DNA of 64,000 nucleotides from Ailurus styani (GCA_002007465.1 LNAC01000728.1:62001-126000); one strand, 5' to 3'; numbered from the stretch's first letter, positions 11,561-23,369 are shown. Numbers and translations are program-made. Notes: generated from the sequence alone by a model not told the origin.

Positions 11561-12080
11561 TTGTTGAACTCGCTTCCTCCCTGAACTCATCTTCGTATGA
11601 TGAGGGACAGATAATAGTAATAATCTGGGGAAAGGTCTTCTCTTGAGAACTTGATTTCCAAGTTAATTTACATAAGCTGTCCCCAGTTTAAAAACGGATC
11701 TTGTTCACTGTCAGTAAGATCGATTTTAGAGTGATATTTAAAGAATGCAATGAGTCAAAGAGGCATCCATAGGCATTCTTAAAATAGCCACAATGTTTCG
11801 ATGAGATGATTTCTGGTTCCACCCTAGAACTCTGGAGGACAAATATATCTATTTCCTTCCCATGGAGGCAGTAGCTGTTAGCACAGGTCAAGTCTTTATA
11901 CTCATCAAGGTCTGGGGGAAAATATGTCTGACCCCAATTGGCATGGGCCAAGTGAGACATTTACCTGCCCTTGTCGTTTGCATGTTAGGTATTAATATCC
12001 CATCTGAATTGCTGTATGGCGGAAGAGCTAGCAGTGTGGGACTTGGAAGATGGATATAACATACAGAGAGAGTTTGGGAT
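11561..12080. other. Unmarked DNA
   Basis: No recognisable repeat or gene. A minus-strand frame at 11688-11960 has no family features. Confidence 0.4.
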
Positions 12081-12675
12081 AAAGTGTTAGAGGCAGGTTA
12101 GCATAGGGATGAGGGTACAGAGCTCAAAACGGGATGTTATCCCTTAACCAACAGGGAGGCTGTGGTCAACCTGTAAATCAGGGACCTAACTAAAGAGTAA
12201 GTAAGCCAGGTACCTCTTTCGAAATCCAAGCTTTCATGTGTCTAAGAGCCTTAAATGACCAAGAGTGACCCCTCCACTAGAGGCGCTAGAGGTCACTTAG
12301 TGTATTCTGAGTCTACCCAGGACATAAGCAGAGAAAATGCTAGGAGGCAAGTGCCAAATAACTAGAAGTAAACATGTGCAAAGTCTCCAAAGCAGCCTCC
12401 TCATGGAAGAAGAAAATCCCAACCCCTTCCATGAATATGCCACCCCTTACCTTAACTTCCTTACAAGTAGACAAGACAGACCTCTCAGTCCTCCTGCACT
12501 CCTGTCTTGAGTATGTACTTTTGCTTTTAATAAACTTACTATTGCTTTCACCTGCCTGGCTTATCTGGGAATTGTTTCTCAGGCAAAATCACAAACCTCA
12601 GTCATTGGACCTGAGTTGAGGTCTCATTCTCACCTCTCCGGAGACCTCTTTGGGGGCCCTACGGGGTAACAAAAG
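12081..12675 (+). mobile_element. Probable class I ERV solo LTR
   Basis: A 587-bp segment (12085-12671) begins TGTTAGAGG and ends GGGGTAACA, so it has TG...CA ends. The 4-bp repeat AAAG lies immediately outside each end (12081-12084, 12672-12675), a size typical of gammaretrovirus-like insertions. A polyadenylation signal AATAAA sits at 12529-12534, followed by a ~137-bp U5-like tail with TTTCTCAGGCAAAATC. No internal gag, pol or env is present. Evidence is structural and the family is not named; a 4-bp match alone could be chance. Confidence 0.6.
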
Positions 12676-13143
12676 GACCAGGAAAGCAATATAGCTTGTC
12701 CAGCCCTTGACCATGAGTGATGACCTTGAGTACACACTTAGTATTTATATTATGTGCTTACATGTTCTATTAATCAGACATTCTATAGTCTCATTCAAAT
12801 AGTGCTCATAATTAAGTGTTAGAACATTGACTGATATTTTTTAGGTTCCTTATGTGGTAAAGGCAGTTTGTGAAGTTAACGTTCATGGTTGAATGCAAAT
12901 AGGCTTTGGGCAGGAAGGAGATGCACACTAAAAATCCTTGGGCTAGTTCTTACAGGTTGCACTAAAAATGAGGCTCACAATTAAAAAGGTACATTTCTAA
13001 ATTGGTGAGTAATCTTCACTTATCTTACGTTACAATGTTAAAATGGAAACATTATTCAAACCATTGAAATTTTTTCCCCAGGAACTACTTATCAGATGGT
13101 TGGCTTTGTCTTTATTCAATCCTTTATAATGGACACTTTTTTT
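12676..13143. other. Unmarked DNA
   Basis: AT-rich sequence with nothing recognised. Confidence 0.4.
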
Positions 13144-13442
13144 TCCTCTTTGAGTAGTTTTGCTCTGCTCTTGAAAAGATGAGTGATACTAGAAAATCAA
13201 AAAATATATTTATCACAGCTATTTTTGTACGATCAAAAAGCAGTGTTTTCAGATTGAGGAAGCATTTACAGGTTTTATTACTTTCCAACTTTNTCCTCTT
13301 TGAGTAGTTTTGCTCTGCTCTTGAAAAGATGAGTGATACTAGAAAATTAAAAAATATATTTATCACAGCTATTTTTGTATGATCAAAAAGCAGTGTTTTC
13401 AGATTGAGGAAGCATTTACAGGTTTTATTACTTTCCAACTTT
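13144..13442 (+). repeat. 149-bp direct duplication across a single N
   Basis: Bases 13144-13292 are repeated at 13294-13442 with a lone N at 13293 between them. The copies differ only at two positions, C/T at 13198/13348 and C/T at 13230/13380. An N exactly at the junction is what a scaffolder leaves when overlapping contig ends are not merged. The 104-codon minus-strand frame spanning it is an artefact of the duplication. Confidence 0.95.
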
Positions 13443-14036
13443 ATATTCTATGGATTTTGGTTTGGTTTTAGAGATACCTTTTAGGACTTAAACTAGATTT
13501 TTTTTTTTCCTACCAGTGCACCCACCATCCACCATGCAGATGAGGATTTTGACAAAAATAAGCCATGTGATTCTCCTGCCACAGCTCCTTTCTCTCCCCA
13601 GTTAAGGTAACAGTCATCCTTAATACTGTGTTCACACTAGTTTTATTTTCTATTTAAATACTGCAGTTTAACATTTGACAAAGGATAGCACAAATCATAT
13701 TTTATGACACTCTAAAAATAGTTCTACATCTTCCACGAGGAACTTGCAGTCAAATAAGAAAACTATGTCATTTGCCATCTAGAACTTGGGTAACTGGCCA
13801 AATATTACTCAAAGAGGACACAGTTAATAACGAGTTACATGTGTACTTGTCTTCCCCTTTGTGCTGCACAGTGAAATCATGCCAATTTCAAGAGACAGAA
13901 CATGGCCCTTCTTGTTCACCCCCTATTATGAGTAATCAGATCAGGAAACAATGATTGGTTCCTTACTAGTGGATAAACAGTTCTTAGTAAAGATCAAAAC
14001 AACTTGCATTTGGGAAAGCTATTAACCATTTTTTTT
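13443..14036. other. Unmarked DNA
   Basis: AT-rich; nothing recognised. This is most of a small 879-bp contig (13294-14172) whose two ends both duplicate neighbouring sequence. Confidence 0.4.
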
Positions 14037-14309
14037 GGTTAAAATTGTTTTTTATGGAAGTATAGCTGACATAGAAAGTTATATTAGTTTCAGGTATACA
14101 ACGTAGTGATCTGACAATTCTGTACGTTACACAATGCTCACTATGAAAAGTGTTGCTACCTGTTGATGTTACNGGTTAAAATTGTTTTTTATGGAAGTAT
14201 AGCTGACATAGAAGGTTATATTAGTTTCAGGTGTACAACATAGTGACCTGACAATTCTGTACGTTACACAATGCTCACTATGAAAAGTGTTGCTACCTGT
14301 TGATGTTAC
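14037..14309 (-). repeat. 136-bp direct duplication across a single N, within an L1 3' end fragment
   Basis: Bases 14037-14172 recur at 14174-14309, with N at 14173 between. Four transitions separate the copies. The content (ATATTAGTTTCAGGTATACA, ACAATGCTCACTATG) is an antisense L1 3'-end motif also seen near 29090 and 48370. The duplication itself looks like an unmerged contig overlap. Confidence 0.93.
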
Positions 14310-14990
14310 GATTGTTAATTAGGTTTTCTATATTTGTTATCCACTTGGCTGAAAACCTAGTAGACTTTGTGACCTACTAAATTTGACCTACTAAATAATA
14401 AACATTAGTCAAATTTTAAGCTCCTAAAAACCCTTTTTCTCATATTCACCTTTGGGGAACTTCCTGGGATTTAATTTGGTAAGTGGAAGAGTTGCTACGA
14501 TGACCTAAGCAATTTTAGTTACTGATGAAAATGAGCGACTTGGGTGATTGAAGCAAAAATCTACCAGTGATGGAATGCTCTGATTTCTTTAAAGTGTTCT
14601 CATTTTCATCAGATCACCAATTACGGAGAAGTGAAGTAATGATGTCAGGCCATTATCACATGTAATATGAAACATGTGCATTTGCCTTTGTAAGAAAACT
14701 GATACACTGCATTAGAAAGCATTCAAAAATATGTTATTAAGGAGCAATTTTAGAAGATAATCTCTAGCTCTAAAACCTGTTTTAATATATGTACATCTTC
14801 ACCATACATGTAACAAGCTGAATAAAATATTCTGCATAAGAAATTTATTGCCATTTCATCCATGGGGGGAAAAAGGAGACCAAAAAAAGAAGACAAGAAT
14901 TAAAAATTTCCCATTTTGTAGAAAATATCTTTCAATGACTTTTAGCCTCTTGTTGCAGAAAAATCTAGATATTGATCTAAAGAGTGGGAT
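14310..14990. other. Unmarked DNA
   Basis: AT-rich, no feature recognised. Confidence 0.4.
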
Positions 14991-15477
14991 TGTTAGTTTT
15001 GTGTGCCAACTTGACTAGATCACAGGAGGCCCAGATATTTAGCTACATACTATTCCTGGGTGTGTCTGTGAAGGTGTTTCCAGATGAGGTTAGCATTTGA
15101 ATCAGCGACTAAATAAAGCAGATTGCCCTCCCCAGTGTGAGTGGGCCTCATCCAATCTGTTGAGGGCCTGAATGAAACAGAACAGAAAGGTGGAGGGAGG
15201 GAGAACTTGCCTCTCTGTCTGATTGCTTGAGCTGGAATGTCTGTCTCTTCTCATTCCCTTAGTCCTGGACTTACACCATTGGATCCCCTGGTTCTCAGGC
15301 TTTTAGACTCAAACTGAACACTCCACTGTGGTCCTTCTTGGCTCTCCAGCTTGCAGAGAGCAGATCAAGGATCTTCTCAGCTTCCATATCCTCATGAGCC
15401 AATTCAAAGTAACAAATTCTTCATTTATATGTATCCTATTGTTTCTGTTTCTCTGGAGATCCCTGAGCAATACAACA
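14991..15477 (+). mobile_element. MLT2-type ERV-L solo LTR
   Basis: Begins TGTTAGTTTTGTGTGCCAAC, continues with CTGGGTGTGTCTGTGAAGG, GCATTTGAATCAGCGACTAA, ATCCAATCTGTTGAGGGCC and CACCATTGGATCCCCTGGTT, and ends GATCCCTGAGCAATACAACA. This is the layout of MLT2 LTRs of the ERV-L group. No internal viral sequence adjoins it. Diverged and ancient. Confidence 0.85.
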
Positions 15478-16279
15478 GCTTTTAGAATAATTCTTGCATT
15501 TTAATGGAAACCTTCATTAGAATTTTTGGTCAGGTTTAGCCTTTCATCATCTTCTGTAAAATTCTCTTGAGTATCAACTACCACTGTTCAAATTTAGTGA
15601 CAGGTGTGACAGTGAATTCTCCTGCCAGGTGAGATAGAGAGGGATGCCTGAGGAGGCTCAGGTGAGAAAGGAGAGTAACCTATGGCCAAGAGCTGATTAA
15701 TGCTACTATTTGAAAAATTAATATCTCAGGGTTTGCTGTGTTTGTTTTCTAATCAGAGAAAAATCTGCTTTCTCGTTCTCACTTCTAAGTAAGAGCTAAC
15801 TTTGTTAAGCTCAACTCCAATAAACTCAGCCCTGAATCATCACAGCAAAAGCATTAGGCCATGCAGCTTCATGGAACTTTCCATCCTGACAATCATATTT
15901 CTAAACTGGGGCCTTTTTTTCAATGCTACTTACATCATCACCGTTCTGTAGGCTAAGCCTGGGATGACAGATTCTCACAAGAATTTGCCATATGTACTTG
16001 TCATAAATGTTCATCAGCTATTTGAGATGCCATGTCTGCACAGAGAGGAACACTGATGACACCACTATGCTCTTGCTCCAGGTGATCATTGATCGTAGTC
16101 ACACCATTAACAGTCTGTAGGATGTCCTTGGTCATTTTGCATATGCCTGTGCTAGTCCAATGCATCATATGCAGCTAACAAACTCAAGAGAGCTCCATGG
16201 ACCCTGAGCTGTGCCTCCAGGTCCTACACACCTGCCCATCTCACCTGGGTGCTCCTACCACCTCCCAGCTCCCTGTCCT
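15478..16279. other. Unmarked DNA with a possible decayed coding segment on the minus strand
   Basis: No repeat family is evident. Read on the minus strand from about 16137 down to 15900, codon-like text gives two segments, one ending ...[10 protein letters not shown] then stop and, after a one-base shift, one starting [16 protein letters not shown] and ending SSIEKKAPV before a stop. This could be a frameshifted processed pseudogene, but I do not recognise a parent protein and there is no clear A-tail or flanking repeat. Confidence 0.25.
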
Positions 16280-16603
16280 TTTATTACACATCCCTCAAAA
16301 AGCATATAGTCAGGTTTTTGTTGTTGCAAAGTTATAAACATATGTCTCATGTGCTATGTAATGTTTTGAGATTGACTTTTTACTCAGTTATATGTGGCTG
16401 TGATTTATTCATATTATTGCCTGTAGGTATAGTTCATTCTTTTTAACAGCTCTAAAGTATTCCATGGTGTAAATATACCACAATTTATTTATCCACCGTA
16501 CTGTTAAAGAGCCCTGTAGCACTTCCCGTTTTCAATCTTACAAATAGTGCTGTTAATGAACATTCTTACATATGTCTCCAACACATATTTAAAAGTACCT
16601 TGT

Positions 16604-16604
<1 letters not shown>

Positions 16605-16650
<46 letters not shown>
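16605..16650 (+). repeat. (CA)n microsatellite
   Basis: About 23 CA units, arising inside the L1 where a TGTGTATATATACC-like stretch is normal. Likely polymorphic in length. Confidence 0.97.
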
Positions 16651-16654
<4 letters not shown>

Positions 16655-16810
16655 TACCCAGGAATAGAACTACTGGATAGTAGGGGATTTGAATGTTAGA
16701 TCTAACAAGATAAATGATAACTTGTCTTCTAAATTTGTTGTAGCAATTTACATTTCCATCAGTAATGCGAAATGAATTCTGTTGATCACATTCTCTCAAA
16801 TACCTGACTT

Positions 16811-17010
16811 GTTTTTTTTTAAGATTTTATTTATTTATTTGACAGAGAGAGAGAGAGAGATCACAAGTAGGCAGAGAGGCAGGAAGAGAGAGGAGGAAGC
16901 AGCCTCCCTGCCGAACAGAGTGCCCGATGTGGGCCTCGATCCCAGGACCCTGAGATCATGACCTGAGCCAAAGGCGGGGGCTTTAACCCACTGAGCCACC
17001 CAGGGGCCCC
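16811..17010 (-). mobile_element. Can-SINE, young type, in L1
   Basis: Reverse SINE with GATCACAAGTAGGCAGAGAG and AACCCACTGAGCCACCCAGG. A perfect 15-bp target-site duplication TCAAATACCTGACTT flanks it (16796-16810 and 17011-17025), so the insertion is clean. Confidence 0.98.
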
Positions 17011-17450
17011 TCAAATACCTGACTTCTTGATTTTTGTCATTGAATGGTTGGTTCTAAAACGTTATCTCATTGTGATTTTGATGTGCATTTTCCTCATCCC
17101 TCATGAAATCAAGTCTTTTCATGTATTTATTGGTTATATATGACTCCTCTTCTATAAGATACTTATTCATTTCTTTTGTCTTATTTTGGTTTGTTTTGGT
17201 TTTTTTGGTAGAAGTTCTATATTTTTTTTGTGCTTATGGGAATATCAGTTACATGTGTTCCAGTATATTCTTCCAATTTATATTTAACTTTTTGGATTTT
17301 TAAAAAGTGTTTTGTTATAAAGAGGTATTTTAATTTTAATATAAACAAATTTATCATTTTTTTATTACTTGCTCCTTTAGCGTTTTGAGAATGCCTCCCT
17401 TCCCAAAGATTAAAGTGATAGTTTTCATGTAATGCCAATTATACTAACTA

Positions 17451-19409
17451 ATGTGTTAACTCACTAATTACTGTGTTATACATGTGAGCCATAGAAAACC
17501 TGTAAGACACTGTCCTCAAGAAGCTCTCGTCCTGGTGGGGAAATAGGACCATGAACAGATATTCATGTCGAACGTGATCAGTCCTGTTGTATCATGTAGT
17601 ACACTCGGGCAGAAATCCACCTTCCTAAGGGAAGGTTCTGCAAGGCAGATAATTTAATGTAGTTTTGTTCACATTTGCCCCCCAAACTTGACTAAAGCTG
17701 GTGGGAGTATCTAGCCTACTCATTTATCTATAAAAATATTTGAATACCAAAGAAGGATTTGTTAAGCATGAGTCATATCCAGCAGATTATAAGGCACATT
17801 TTATGTGTCTATTTTTTTGAGTTTGAAAATACTTTCACCCTCCCCTGACTAGGATTCTAGGGTGAGCATTTGAATTATAACGCTACAACTGATTTTGATG
17901 ATCCAAACTGGACCATCCTTGGTATGTGCTGTTTGCTCTCATTCCAGTGAATTGTATGTTTGATTGGATGTCCTCTTCTTGCTTCATCTTAGGATACTTA
18001 CTACTAGTCGCACTGAATCCTTAGCTTTTGCCAGTGAACTTCATCAAAGTGTAGCTTCTGAGTATGCAGCCGGTTGCCCACTCATGTCTATGGATGCCTT
18101 TCATTTCATCTGGTATGTTCTGCAAAATGCAAGCTGCCTTCCTTCTTAGTAAAATGACTGTGATGCTCTACTTTTTCTCCCCTCTAATCTCAGAATTCTC
18201 CCATTGTTTGAGTACTTTGTGCTGGCTTCTGCAGAATAGATCACTTATGTTATATTGGAGGGGAGGAGAAGGTATTAAGTCGCCTATAGTGGGATGTTCT
18301 ACTTCTTGCTTGAAATTGGTTCTGACAATTGATGCCCATGGCACAGAAAAAAAATGCACATGATGCTGCAAATTTGAAATATCATTAAACTTTCTCCAGT
18401 CAGCAAAATCTCTAGCATTATATGGAACTACATTATGTCTGGATTCCCTTTGTGTTATACTGGGAAAGGGGTAAGCACAGGTTACATAGAAGAGTGGGAA
18501 GGCTCACCTAACCCACATAGGGTAGTCAGAGCAAGTGTCTTGGAAAGGATGAATTTTAAAGGGTCAGTAAGAATTAGCTCGATGAAGAAGAAGAAGGAGG
18601 AAGATAGTAACAGTGCAGGACAACTATGGTGGAGAAAGACTATGGAGCTTTAAAAGATAGCTCATTTCCCTTTGTGGCTCAGAAGGTATTGATATTATCA
18701 CCCAATTAAAATCCTCGGTATGGTATTTTTGCCCCTTTGTATGTAGGGGGATCCCACTACCATCACAATCACCACTAAAAACCATGCTAGAAATTAGCAT
18801 ATATAAATATGATCTCATATACAGTCATCCAAAGTGACATTTATATCAAAATAGATCATTTCACACAAGGGACAAAGGGTAAAACTTAGCCACAAATTGT
18901 GTGCCAAGAGGGTGGTTTTCCAAAAAAATCCCCAAAGATCTCTTTCCTTACCAAGGGCAAAGTGTGCAAATGCAGGATCTTGCCACATGTTTTCATTCGA
19001 GCAGATGGCAGAAAGGTTTGTCTGCAATGTGGAACTTGTTAAGAGAGGAAGCCCTTCCTGATAGAGATCAAGAAGTCTGCTTAAATTTGCTTAGTGGTGG
19101 AATGGTTTGTAATCCATTCATGCTCGTGAGTATAATGCCTTTATAATTACTTGTAAGTAGATTGAGAGCCTCCAGAGTCAACTCCAGGGAAAAGGAGTTG
19201 ATCTGATGCTTAGACTTCTGCTGAACCCTCCAGACAATACACTCATTCCTTACCCACGCCATTGAATTATGTTTTACATCTACATCATCTTAATTTTGTT
19301 GCTTTGATGGTGAAAATATTATTTTTCCCATCTACGAGAAAGGCGTCAAGGAAATAAAAATATGAACACCATCACCACCGCCCCACATGCTATGCTGTAC
19401 CGCTGAGGA
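17451..19409. other. Mostly unmarked DNA
   Basis: About 17495-17640 resembles an antisense L2 (CTCAAGAAGCTCTCGTCCTGG, GGGAAATAGGACCATGAACA). The remainder shows nothing I can name. Frames of 60-100 codons near 17964-18363 and 18815-19146 have no recognisable family features. Confidence 0.4.
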
Positions 19410-19725
19410 TACCCTAGGTTTTGCTATGGTAGCAAACGACCCCCAAATCTCAGTGGTGTAAGACAGAAAAATTTATTTCTCTCTTACACGAAGTTCACTG
19501 TGCAAACTTTTCCAAGGCAGCTGTCCTCCATGTGTTGGCTCAACATTCCAGGGTACTTGAATCTTATGGCATTTCCATATCAACACACACTTCCATAATC
19601 TCATGGGAAGGATGAGAACTGGATGGTTCCACACTAATGATTAAATGCACATGACTCTGTCCTGTCCATAGCACATCGGTAAGAACTAGTCATAAGACCC
19701 GACCCAGAGGCAGGCTGGGTTAGGA
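19410..19725. mobile_element. Ancient interspersed repeat, family uncertain
   Basis: The text TTTTGCTATGGTAGCAAACG, CCCAAATCTCAGTGGTGTAA, AATTTATTTCTCTCTTAC and GTAAGAACTAGTCATAAGACC matches a mammal-wide repeat pattern that I have seen in many genomes but cannot name securely (LTR or DNA transposon). Confidence 0.45.
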
Positions 19726-19859
19726 ACTTCAATTCTCTGATATGCCAAGAAGGGGAGAAAATTCGATAAAGAAAAGTATTCACAGTCTACTTTAATGTGA
19801 ATTGTTTCCAATTTGCACAGCAGCCTTATGCAACAAGAATTAATGTGTTCCTTTATCCA

Positions 19860-20150
19860 TGAGAGGCAATATAGAGCAGGTGCCTGAGAACATGGGTTTG
19901 CAGTCAGTCTTGGATTCCCAACACGTGACTTGTGGGGGCCCAGGCAAAATAGAATCTCTAATCTATTTCTTTTCTTTTTCCGTTCTTTCTTCCTCTCTCC
20001 CTCTGTCCTTCCTTCCTTCCATCTCTCTCTCTCTCTCTCTTTCTTTCTCTCTCTCTCTCTCTTTCTTTCTTTTATAAAGTGGGATGAGATTACCTATGTC
20101 ATAGAGATGTTTTGAGGTTTAAATGCAATAAATAAAACGGATTGCATGGT
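19860..20150 (+). mobile_element. MIR fragment interrupted by a (TC)n tract
   Basis: GAGAACATGGGTTTGCAGTC before, and TTATAAAGTGGGATGAGATTACC, GTTTTGAGGTTTAAATGC after, follow the MIR order in sense. A CT-rich simple repeat at about 19970-20072 has expanded in the middle, replacing the usual TCCTCATCTG-like segment. Confidence 0.6.
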
Positions 20151-20519
20151 TTGTGCATGTGCTCATCTGCACCTGTTTTAAGGTAAACATGAGTTCACAC
20201 TGATCTCTCCAACTCTACCCCACTACTAAGTGGGTCATCCCAGCCCTCTCTTGCCTCACAACAGTGAGAAATCTGGTTGCCGCCATTTTTGTTCTTATTT
20301 GATTATTCAACTCCACTATGGATGTATAGTGGTTTCAGAATTGTCAACCCCTACCCCCACAGGACACAGCTTGGGTTAGCTGGAGTACAGTTCCTTTTAT
20401 TTTAGTCTCACAGATGCCACTTATTTCCAAAGTCACTGAGCTCAGCCCCTTTATCTCTCATTCTCTTCACTCAGTGAGGTCAAGTTACATCTCTTGCCAG
20501 TCTACGTTCTGTCCTAGTA
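20151..20519. other. Unmarked DNA
   Basis: Nothing recognised. Confidence 0.4.
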
Positions 20520-22330
20520 CCACTCCCCCATCACCCACTAAATGTTTCTAAATTTAAGTGCATTCAAACTCACTATTTATGCTCTTAACTTCTGTGAGCT
20601 TGATAAATGCATAATGTGATGCATCCACTATTACCATTATTACACAGATTGGTTTCACTGTCTGAAGAAATCCCTTGTGCCTCATCTCTTCAATGTTTTC
20701 CCCTTCCCAGACACCTGGCAACCAGTGATGTGTTTATCCATCTCTATAACTTTGTCTTTTCCAAACTCTCGTATAATTGGAGTCATGCAGTAGATCACCT
20801 TTCCGGACTGACTTGTTTCACTGAGCAATATGCCTCTATGGTTTTGCATTTCTTCGTCGCTCATTCCCTTTCATCCCTGAATAGCATTCCACTGCACAGA
20901 TGTGCCAAGGAAGGACATCTTGGTTATTTCCAGGTTTGGTGACTGTGAATAAAGCTGCTATAAATAGTTACATGCAGATTTTTGTGTGGACATAAGCTTT
21001 AAACCAGTAAATACGTAGTAGCTTGCTGACTGGATTGTGTGGAAAGACTACGCTTAGCTTTGCGAGAAACTATCAAACTGTCTTCCAAAGTGGCTTACCA
21101 AGTTCATTCCCACCAGCAATGAGTGAGCATTCTTATTGCTCTGCATGCTCCTCAGAAACTAGTGTTGTCAGTTTTGTTTGTTTGTTTGTTTGCACTGTGG
21201 CCATCTAATAGTCGTGTAAACTTATTTCTTTGTTGTCTTAATTTGCATTTCCCTGAAAACAAATGATGTTGGGCATCTTTTCACATGCTTATTTGCTATA
21301 GGTATAATCTCCTTTGGGTTGTTTGAGTTTTTTTTTTTTTTTTAATTGTTGAGTTTTAAGAGTTCTTGGTATATTTTGGATACAAGTCTTTTTCAGATAT
21401 GTGTTCTATGAATATTTCCTTCCAGTTTGTGGCTTTTAAAAATATTTATTATATTTTAGAGAGAGAGAGAGAGAGAGTTTTCAAGTTAGTAGGGTGAGGG
21501 GGTGAGGGAGAGGGAGAGAGAGAATCTCAAGCAGACTCCCTGCTGAGCGCCCCATCCCATAACACACATAATCACATACCTGAGTCAAAATCAAGAGTTG
21601 GATGCTTAGCTGACTGAGCCAATCATGTACCCCAGTTTGTGGCTTTTGAGTCTCTCAACAATTGTCTTTTGCAGAACAGAACTTCTTAATTTTAATAGAA
21701 TCAGACTCCTCTATTTTTTTCTCTCATGGACTGTGCTTTTGGTGTTCTGTCTCTTCACCAAATCCAAGGAGACACAGGTATTCTAAAAGATTTTCTTCTA
21801 GAAGTTTTATAGCCTTGCATTTTTCCATCTAGGTATAGGATCACATCCGAGTCCATTTTTGTGTGAAGTGTAAGATGTGTGTCTAGATGCTTTTCTTTTT
21901 CCTCTGGGATTTTGAAAAATCATTATACATTTTCTCATTTTTCTCATGGGTTATTTGTCTTTATATGCTAAACGGAAAGTTCTGATATACTCTCAGTACT
22001 AGTCCTTAACCAGTTATGTGCTTTGTAAATATTTTCTCCCAGCCTGTGGTCTGTGGCTTGCTTTTAAAATTTGTCTTGGTTTCTTTATTGAATGTGTATA
22101 TTAGCACAGTGAAATTCACATATACAATTTGAGGATATCATTCACATTGTACTTTACTGAACATGGTAACCTTGCATACAGAAATTTTGAGTTTAATTTT
22201 AGGGCTAACAAAATAATCAGTCTTGTCCTTTATGGTTAGATTTTTATCTTGCTTATGAAATTCTTTCTTATTTTGAGGAAAAAAATTTAAAAGTTTTTTG
22301 AATTTACATTTAAAATATTACTATACATGA
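20520..22330 (-). mobile_element. Old L1 3' part (two or more fragments) with nested SINE
   Basis: Antisense L1 text: AATTGGAGTCATGCAGTAGA, ACTTGTTTCACTGAGCAATATG, TTATTTCCAGGTTTGGTGAC, CAAAGTGGCTTACCAAGTTC, CCACCAGCAATGAGTGAGC, TTTCAGATATGTGTTCTATG. After the SINE the RT-region text continues (AGAACTTCTTAATTTTAATAG, GGAGACACAGG...). From about 21960 a second fragment repeats the CTTAACCAGTTATGTGC...TATTTTCTCCCAGCCTGTGG motif. Thoroughly decayed. Confidence 0.8.
21438..21632 (-). mobile_element. Old degenerate Can-SINE in L1
   Basis: Reverse SINE with decayed head (CCTGAGTCAAAATCAAGAGT, TGACTGAGCCAATCATGTAC). Despite its decay the 15-bp target-site duplication CAGTTTGTGGCTTTT is still perfect (21423-21437, 21633-21647). 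Confidence 0.9.
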
Positions 22331-22569
22331 TATTTATGTTAAAATATGAGCAAGACATGCAATTCCATATTTTTCCCATATGGGTAAGCATTCATCTCAA
22401 CAACATTTATTGCCTAGTTTGATTTTCTTGTTGATTTATGTTGTTGCTTCTGACATATACGAAGTTCCCTCTCTATTCTGTTTCTTTGGTCTTTTCTTTT
22501 ACCAATAAACTAAACTTATATTTATAAGAAATAAGTTCAAAAGTTTGAAATGTTAGTAGAGCAAGTTTT

Positions 22570-22775
22570 TTGTTTTTTTTTTTTAATTTTATTTATTTAT
22601 TTGACACAGAGAGAGAGATCACAAGTAGGCAGAGAGGCAGGCAGAGAGACAGGGAGAGGAGGAAGCAGGCTCCCTGCTGAGCAGAGAGCCCGATGCGGGC
22701 CTCGATCCCAGGACGCTGAGATCATGACCTGAGCCGAAAGCAGAGGCTTTAACCCACTGAGCCACCCAGGCGCCC
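22570..22775 (-). mobile_element. Can-SINE, young type
   Basis: Near-consensus reverse SINE, with CACAAGTAGGCAGAGAGGCA, CCCGATGCGGGCCTCGATCC and the CACCCAGGCGCCC head. Perfect 15-bp target-site duplication AGTAGAGCAAGTTTT (22555-22569, 22776-22790). Confidence 0.98.
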
Positions 22776-22790
22776 AGTAGAGCAAGTTTT

Positions 22791-23023
22791 GACTTACTCT
22801 TCTTCAAATTTGTCTTGGCTTTGCTTGGTAATTAGATAATGGATTATCTAACTCCAATAAAAAATGTGTTGGAAATTTTTTTTATTTGAATTTACAGATT
22901 AATACAGATAGAATTACCATATTTTGGGTTTGGAATATTCCTACCAATGAATATTGTATATCTACCCATATATTTGATATTTTTAATGTTCCTTAATAAT
23001 GTTTCTTTTTTCCCTTTTCCCCA
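22791..23023. other. AT-rich DNA, probably L1-derived
   Basis: TTGAATTTACAGATTAATAC resembles antisense L1 text, but the stretch is too decayed to delimit. Confidence 0.35.
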
Positions 23024-23094
23024 TAAGCCTGAGATCAAGCCCTGAGCTGATATCAAGGGTTGGATGCTTAACCAACTGAGTCACGCAGGTGCAT
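23024..23094 (-). mobile_element. Can-SINE head fragment
   Basis: Only the head half survives: GAGCTGATATCAAGGGTTGG, TTAACCAACTGAGTCACGCAGG. Old copy. Confidence 0.75.
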
Positions 23095-23105
23095 CGGTAT
23101 AATAT

Positions 23106-23304
23106 GTATTTTTAAAAGATTTATTTATTTATTTGAAAGAGACAGAGAGTGTACAGACCTGGGTGAGGGTAGAGGGAGAGAATCTTAAGCAGACACCCCA
23201 CTGAGTGTGGAGCCTGACTTGGGACTTGATCCCATGACCATGAGATCATGACCTGAGCTGAAACCAAGAGTTGGACGCTTAACCAACCGAGCCACCCAGG
23301 CACT
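23106..23304 (-). mobile_element. Can-SINE, older type
   Basis: Reverse SINE lacking the CACAAGTAGGCAG block. Head GATCATGACCTGAGCTGAAA, CCAACCGAGCCACCCAGG. Confidence 0.93.
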
Positions 23305-23320
23305 CTACATCTATATATTT

Positions 23321-23369
<49 letters not shown>

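Larger units (their letters stand above)
16280..17450 (-). mobile_element. Old L1 3' region with nested SINE and CA repeat
   Basis: Antisense L1 ORF2 C-terminal text: AAAGTATTCCATGGTGTAAATATACC, TTTATTTATCCACCG, AATAGTGCTGTTAATGAACATTC, CAGGAATAGAACTACTGGAT, then GTTCTAAAACGTTATCTCATTGTG and TCAAGTCTTTTCATGTATTTA. All frames are broken. A (CA)n tract and a young SINE sit inside. Confidence 0.8.

Noticed and set aside
13124..13438. 104-codon frame with internal duplication
   Set aside because: The duplication is a probable contig-join artefact around N 13293.
13500..13620. Possible exon after a T-rich tract ending CCTACCAG
   Set aside because: Polypyrimidine-AG stretches are common; no downstream donor or coding frame with family support.
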